From contig JAJZDF010000019.1 in assembly GCA_021828715.1 (NCBI GenBank), forward strand, positions 1 to 7,965: DNA of 7,965 nt, given 5' to 3'. Under the pieces are notes generated by a model. The model did not search any database, was not told the origin of the DNA, and worked only from the letters and a program-made list of their open reading frames with translations. How positions within the stretch are numbered: the first letter of the stretch is position 1; every line of letters starts with the position of its first letter. Source of the stretch: Thermoplasmata archaeon. GTDB taxonomy: Archaea > Thermoplasmatota > Thermoplasmata > Lutacidiplasmatales > UBA184. This document shows, in pieces, positions 5,440 through 7,965 of this stretch. The translations under genes were made by a program, and so were the position numbers.

Positions 5440-5513
5440 TGCCGCGGGCCGGGCTTGAACCGGCGGCTTCAAGATCTTCAGTCTTGCACTCTCCCAAACT
5501 GAGTTACCGCGGC
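5440..5513 (-). tRNA. tRNA-Phe (anticodon GAA)
   Basis: All 74 positions fold as a tRNA. The acceptor stem GCCGCGG pairs with CCGCGGC. The D stem is ACTC/GAGT with a 9-nt loop containing GGG. The anticodon stem CAAGA/TCTTG encloses CTGAAGA (anticodon GAA at 5477-5479, minus strand). A 5-nt variable loop AAGCC follows, then the T stem GCCGG/CCGGC with loop TTCAAGC. The discriminator is A73 and CCA is not encoded. There is no intron. One oddity is A10 paired with T25, where G10 is nearly universal. A strong TATA box lies about 31 bp upstream (5541-5547). Confidence 0.97.
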
Positions 5514-5540
5514 ACGAGCGCCCGGGGGTATGTCCCGGCT

Positions 5541-5547
5541 ATTATAG
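5541..5547 (-). promoter_or_regulatory. TATA box of tRNA-Phe
   Basis: On the minus strand this reads CTATAAT within GCTATAATAGC, centred about 31 bp before the mature tRNA 5' end. It is the most AT-rich patch in the gap. The surrounding 11 bases (5538-5548) are a perfect inverted repeat around one central base, so the element looks the same on both strands. The rest of the 5514-5757 gap contains only the topA promoter, and I see no gene in it. Confidence 0.75.
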
Positions 5548-5727
5548 CTCTCCCGTCGCCTCGGGGCCGGCCGGGGCCGCTCGCCGCCCGAGCCCCCTTC
5601 TCCGTACCGTCGCGGGAACTCCTCGGGGTCGTCGACGCGGTCGCTCGGCCCCGACCCCCGGTTCGGCCCCGGTCGAACGCGCGCGCCCACGTTCGGCGAC
5701 GGCTTCGGCCCCTTGCGGCCGGCGGGG

Positions 5728-5735
5728 CTTATCTA
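5728..5735 (+). promoter_or_regulatory. TATA box of topA, predicting a leaderless transcript
   Basis: CTTATCTA is centred about 27 bp upstream of the topA GTG at 5758. Archaeal transcription normally starts about 25 bp downstream of the TATA centre, so initiation would fall at or next to the start codon. The bases just before the GTG contain TGAGGTC, too close to the GTG for a good ribosome-binding site. This agrees with leaderless translation. The transcription start itself is inferred. Confidence 0.55.
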
Positions 5736-5757
5736 GCCGTCCCGGCCTCGTGAGGTC

Positions 5758-7965
5758 GTGGCCGGTCCGAAGACGCTGGTCGTCGCGGAGAAGTTCAACA
5801 CGGCGCTGCGGATCGCCGTCGTCCTCTCCGACGGCCGCATGAAGCGCGCGCGCATCGCCGGGACGAACCTCTTCGAGTTCGAGCGGCCGGACGGCTCCTA
5901 CACGGTCGCGGGACTGCGGGGCCACATCGTGGAGCTCGACTACCCGGAGGAACTCAAGGAGTGGACGCTCGCCGGGCTCCCCCGCCTCCTCGAAACCCCT
6001 CCGCTGAAGCGGGTGACCGAGGGCGGGATCGTCTCGGCGCTCCAGTCGATCGTCCGCCAGTTCGACCGGGTCATCATCGCGACCGACTTCGACCGGGAGG
6101 GGGAGCTGATCGGCCTCGAGTGCCTCGAGCTGCTGCAGAAGGTCCATCCGAAGATCGAGGTGCGCCGGGCGCGGTACAGCGCGCTGACCCGCGAGGCGAT
6201 CGAGCAGAGCTTCGCCCACCTGGACACGCTCGACCATGCCCTCGCCGAGGCGGCCGAGTCGCGCCAGGAGATCGACCTCGTCTGGGGCGCCCTCCTCACC
6301 CGCTACCTGTCGCTGACCGCCGGCCAGCGGGGCCGCGGGTTCCTGTCCGTCGGCCGGGTGCAAACCCCGACCCTCGCGCTCCTCGTCGAGCGCGATCAGG
6401 CGATCAAGGAGTTCCAGCCGACGCCGTTCTGGGAGCTCCGCGCCGCCGCCGAATCGGGCGGCACGGAGTTCCTGCTGCGCCACGAGCACGGCACCTGGGA
6501 CGACCGGGCGGCGGCGGAGGCGGTCCGGAAGAAGGTGGACGGGGCGACCGAGGGGGCCGTCCGCGAGTTCCTCGAGGAGGAGACCCGGCGCCGTCCCCCC
6601 ATCCCGTTCTCGACGACCCAGTTCGTCGCCGAGGCTACTCGGCTCGGCCTCGGCGCGGCGACGGTGATGCGGATCGGCGAGGACCTCTACACCCGGGGCC
6701 TGATCAGCTACCCGCGGACGGACAACACCGTCTACCCTCGGGGCCTCGGGCTCCGGAGCCTGGTCGAGAAGTTCCGGGACGGCCCGTTCGCGGAGGCGGC
6801 CGAGTACGTCCTCACCCAGCCGTCGTTCCGCCCGACCCGCGGACGGAGCGAGACGACCGACCACCCGCCGATCTATCCGACGGGAGTCGTCGATCCCAAG
6901 AAGCTCCGACCGGACCACGCCAAGGTCTACGAATTGGTCGTCCGCCGCTTCCTGGCGACGGTCGCGCCGGACGCAATCGGGCGGGCTCGCTCGACCTCCG
7001 TCGAGATCCGCGGGGAGACGTTCCGGGCGAAGGGCCAGACGATCACCGACCCCGGCTGGTACCGGGTCTATCCGTACTCGAAGCCCGAGGAGATCCTTCT
7101 GCCGGCCCTCGCGGCCGGCGGGACGGTCGCGATCCAGCGGATCGAGCTCGTCGAGGACCAGACCCGGCCGCCGCGCCGCTTCACCCAGGGGTCGCTGATC
7201 CAGGAGATGGAGCGGCTGGGCCTCGGCACGAAGAGCACGCGGCACGACGTGGTCCAGAAGCTGTTCGACCGCCACTACGTGACGCCGCGCCAGCTCGAGC
7301 CGACCTCGACCGGGATTGCCGTGACCGAGGCGCTCCGCGCCTTCGCGCCCGTGATCACGCGCCCGGAGATGACCCACCGGCTCGAGGAGGACATGGAGCG
7401 GGTCGCCGAGTCGAAGAAGCCCAAGATCGAGGTCCTCGAGGAGTCGCGGGCGATGCTCCGGGAAGCGTACGGGCTCCTCGCCGAGAACGCCGCCGGCGTG
7501 AAGGAGACGATCACCGGGGCGCTCGACCGGCAGCATTTCGTCGGGCCGTGCCCGAAGTGCGGCGGCGCGCTCCGGCTCGCCCGGAGCCCGAAGGGGGCGC
7601 GGTGGGTCCAGTGCAGCAACAACCCGGCGACCTGCCCGGTGACGTACTCGCTCCCCGCCGCTGGCTTCATCGAGCCCGCTCCCGAGTTCCTGTGCGGGAC
7701 GTGCCAGACCCCGCGGGTGAAGATCGTCTTCCGGGGCCAGCGCCCGGACCTCTACTGCATCAACCCCGACTGCCCGGAACACCACAAGGCGTTCCGCATC
7801 GGTACCTGCCCGAGCTGCGGGAGCCCGCTGCAGATCCGCTACTCGTTCCGCGGGAACCGGTTCGTGGGCTGCTCCGGCTACCCGACGTGCCGCGTCAGCT
7901 ACCCGCTCCCGCAGCGCGGCAAGCTCGAGAAGGACCAGCCCCCCTGCCCGGTCTGCCGGGCGCCG
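5758..7965 (+). CDS. topA: DNA topoisomerase I, archaeal type IA (3' end missing)
   Basis: Type IA topoisomerases relax negatively supercoiled DNA by cutting one strand through a 5'-phosphotyrosine link. The frame stays open for 736 codons to the window edge. The Toprim domain has E11 (VVAEKFNTALRIA) and the TDFDREGELIG motif, with D110, D112 and E114 as metal ligands. GRVQTPTLALLVERD lies near residue 200, and the catalytic tyrosine is Y318 in GLISYPRTDN. FTQGSLIQEMERLGLGTKST follows at about 475-500. The tail carries Cys4 zinc ribbons: C598/C601/C619/C626, C646/C649/C667/C672, C684/C687/C705/C711, and the first half of another (C730/C733). The EK-FNTA start resembles euryarchaeal TopA more than bacterial EKP forms. 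GTG 5758 is chosen because it begins just before the first strand and lies 27 bp after a TATA box. Only the C-terminus is missing. Confidence 0.96.
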   Translation, partial: MAGPKTLVVAEKFNTALRIAVVLSDGRMKRARIAGTNLFEFERPDGSYTVAGLRGHIVELDYPEELKEWTLAGLPRLLETPPLKRVTEGGIVSALQSIVRQFDRVIIATDFDREGELIGLECLELLQKVHPKIEVRRARYSALTREAIEQSFAHLDTLDHALAEAAESRQEIDLVWGALLTRYLSLTAGQRGRGFLSVGRVQTPTLALLVERDQAIKEFQPTPFWELRAAAESGGTEFLLRHEHGTWDDRAAAEAVRKKVDGATEGAVREFLEEETRRRPPIPFSTTQFVAEATRLGLGAATVMRIGEDLYTRGLISYPRTDNTVYPRGLGLRSLVEKFRDGPFAEAAEYVLTQPSFRPTRGRSETTDHPPIYPTGVVDPKKLRPDHAKVYELVVRRFLATVAPDAIGRARSTSVEIRGETFRAKGQTITDPGWYRVYPYSKPEEILLPALAAGGTVAIQRIELVEDQTRPPRRFTQGSLIQEMERLGLGTKSTRHDVVQKLFDRHYVTPRQLEPTSTGIAVTEALRAFAPVITRPEMTHRLEEDMERVAESKKPKIEVLEESRAMLREAYGLLAENAAGVKETITGALDRQHFVGPCPKCGGALRLARSPKGARWVQCSNNPATCPVTYSLPAAGFIEPAPEFLCGTCQTPRVKIVFRGQRPDLYCINPDCPEHHKAFRIGTCPSCGSPLQIRYSFRGNRFVGCSGYPTCRVSYPLPQRGKLEKDQPPCPVCRAP

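Noticed and set aside
5440..5513. Possible intron or pseudogenisation of the tRNA
   Set aside because: All four stems pair fully, the anticodon loop has the standard 7 nt, and the total of 74 nt needs no insertion, so it is an intact intronless gene.
5115..5753. A plus-strand open frame running through the DUF35 end, the tRNA and the topA promoter
   Set aside because: It crosses a tRNA gene and two TATA boxes and overlaps DUF35 out of frame, so it is not a plausible protein.
5542..7785. A 747-codon minus-strand open frame antisense to topA
   Set aside because: It is a GC-driven shadow of topA, which has intact catalytic motifs and zinc ribbons on the plus strand. The translation has the typical Arg/Leu/Glu/Val/Asp shadow composition.
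1..7965. CRISPR array, insertion sequence, phage or defence genes
   Set aside because: No regularly spaced repeats, transposase, integrase, nuclease or toxin-like reading frames are visible. The codon and base composition are uniform across the window.

Overview
The window is a stretch of GC-rich archaeal chromosome, with almost every third codon position G or C. The archaeal assignment rests on four things: the N-terminus of an archaeal EF-1alpha, an archaeal-type MBF1 transcription factor, an archaeal-type topoisomerase I, and TATA-like boxes placed about 27-38 bp before several start codons, including one that would give a leaderless message. The style suggests a high-GC euryarchaeal or Thermoplasmatota-like lineage, but I cannot fix the taxon from sequence alone.

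Layout from left to right. On the minus strand, the start of EF-1alpha runs off the left edge (1-137), with a clear TATA box at 171-177. Upstream of it, also minus, lies a small VOC/glyoxalase-like protein (392-826). Divergent from that is a plus-strand pair: a hotdog acyl-CoA thioesterase (about 922-1461) and MBF1 (1476-1919). MBF1 meets a minus-strand pair stop-to-stop; that pair is ornithine carbamoyltransferase (2311-3249) followed by a small two-helix membrane protein (1920-2300). From a shared divergent promoter region, the plus strand carries a thiolase-superfamily protein (3419-4840) translationally coupled to a DUF35 zinc-ribbon/OB-fold partner (4837-5364). A minus-strand tRNA-Phe(GAA) follows (5440-5513), then a plus-strand topoisomerase I that runs off the right edge (5758-7965).

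Most of this is housekeeping: translation (EF-1alpha, tRNA-Phe), transcription (MBF1), DNA topology (TopA), arginine/citrulline synthesis (OTC) and acyl-CoA chemistry. The unusual points are residue changes inside otherwise well-preserved families. The thiolase-like protein has glycine where the nucleophilic cysteine should be, yet keeps its DUF35 partner, so it may be a lyase/aldolase or another non-thiolase enzyme. The OTC has HDLP instead of the ornithine-binding HCLP motif. MBF1 has lost one of its four zinc-ribbon cysteines. I see no mobile element, CRISPR array, phage or defence system.
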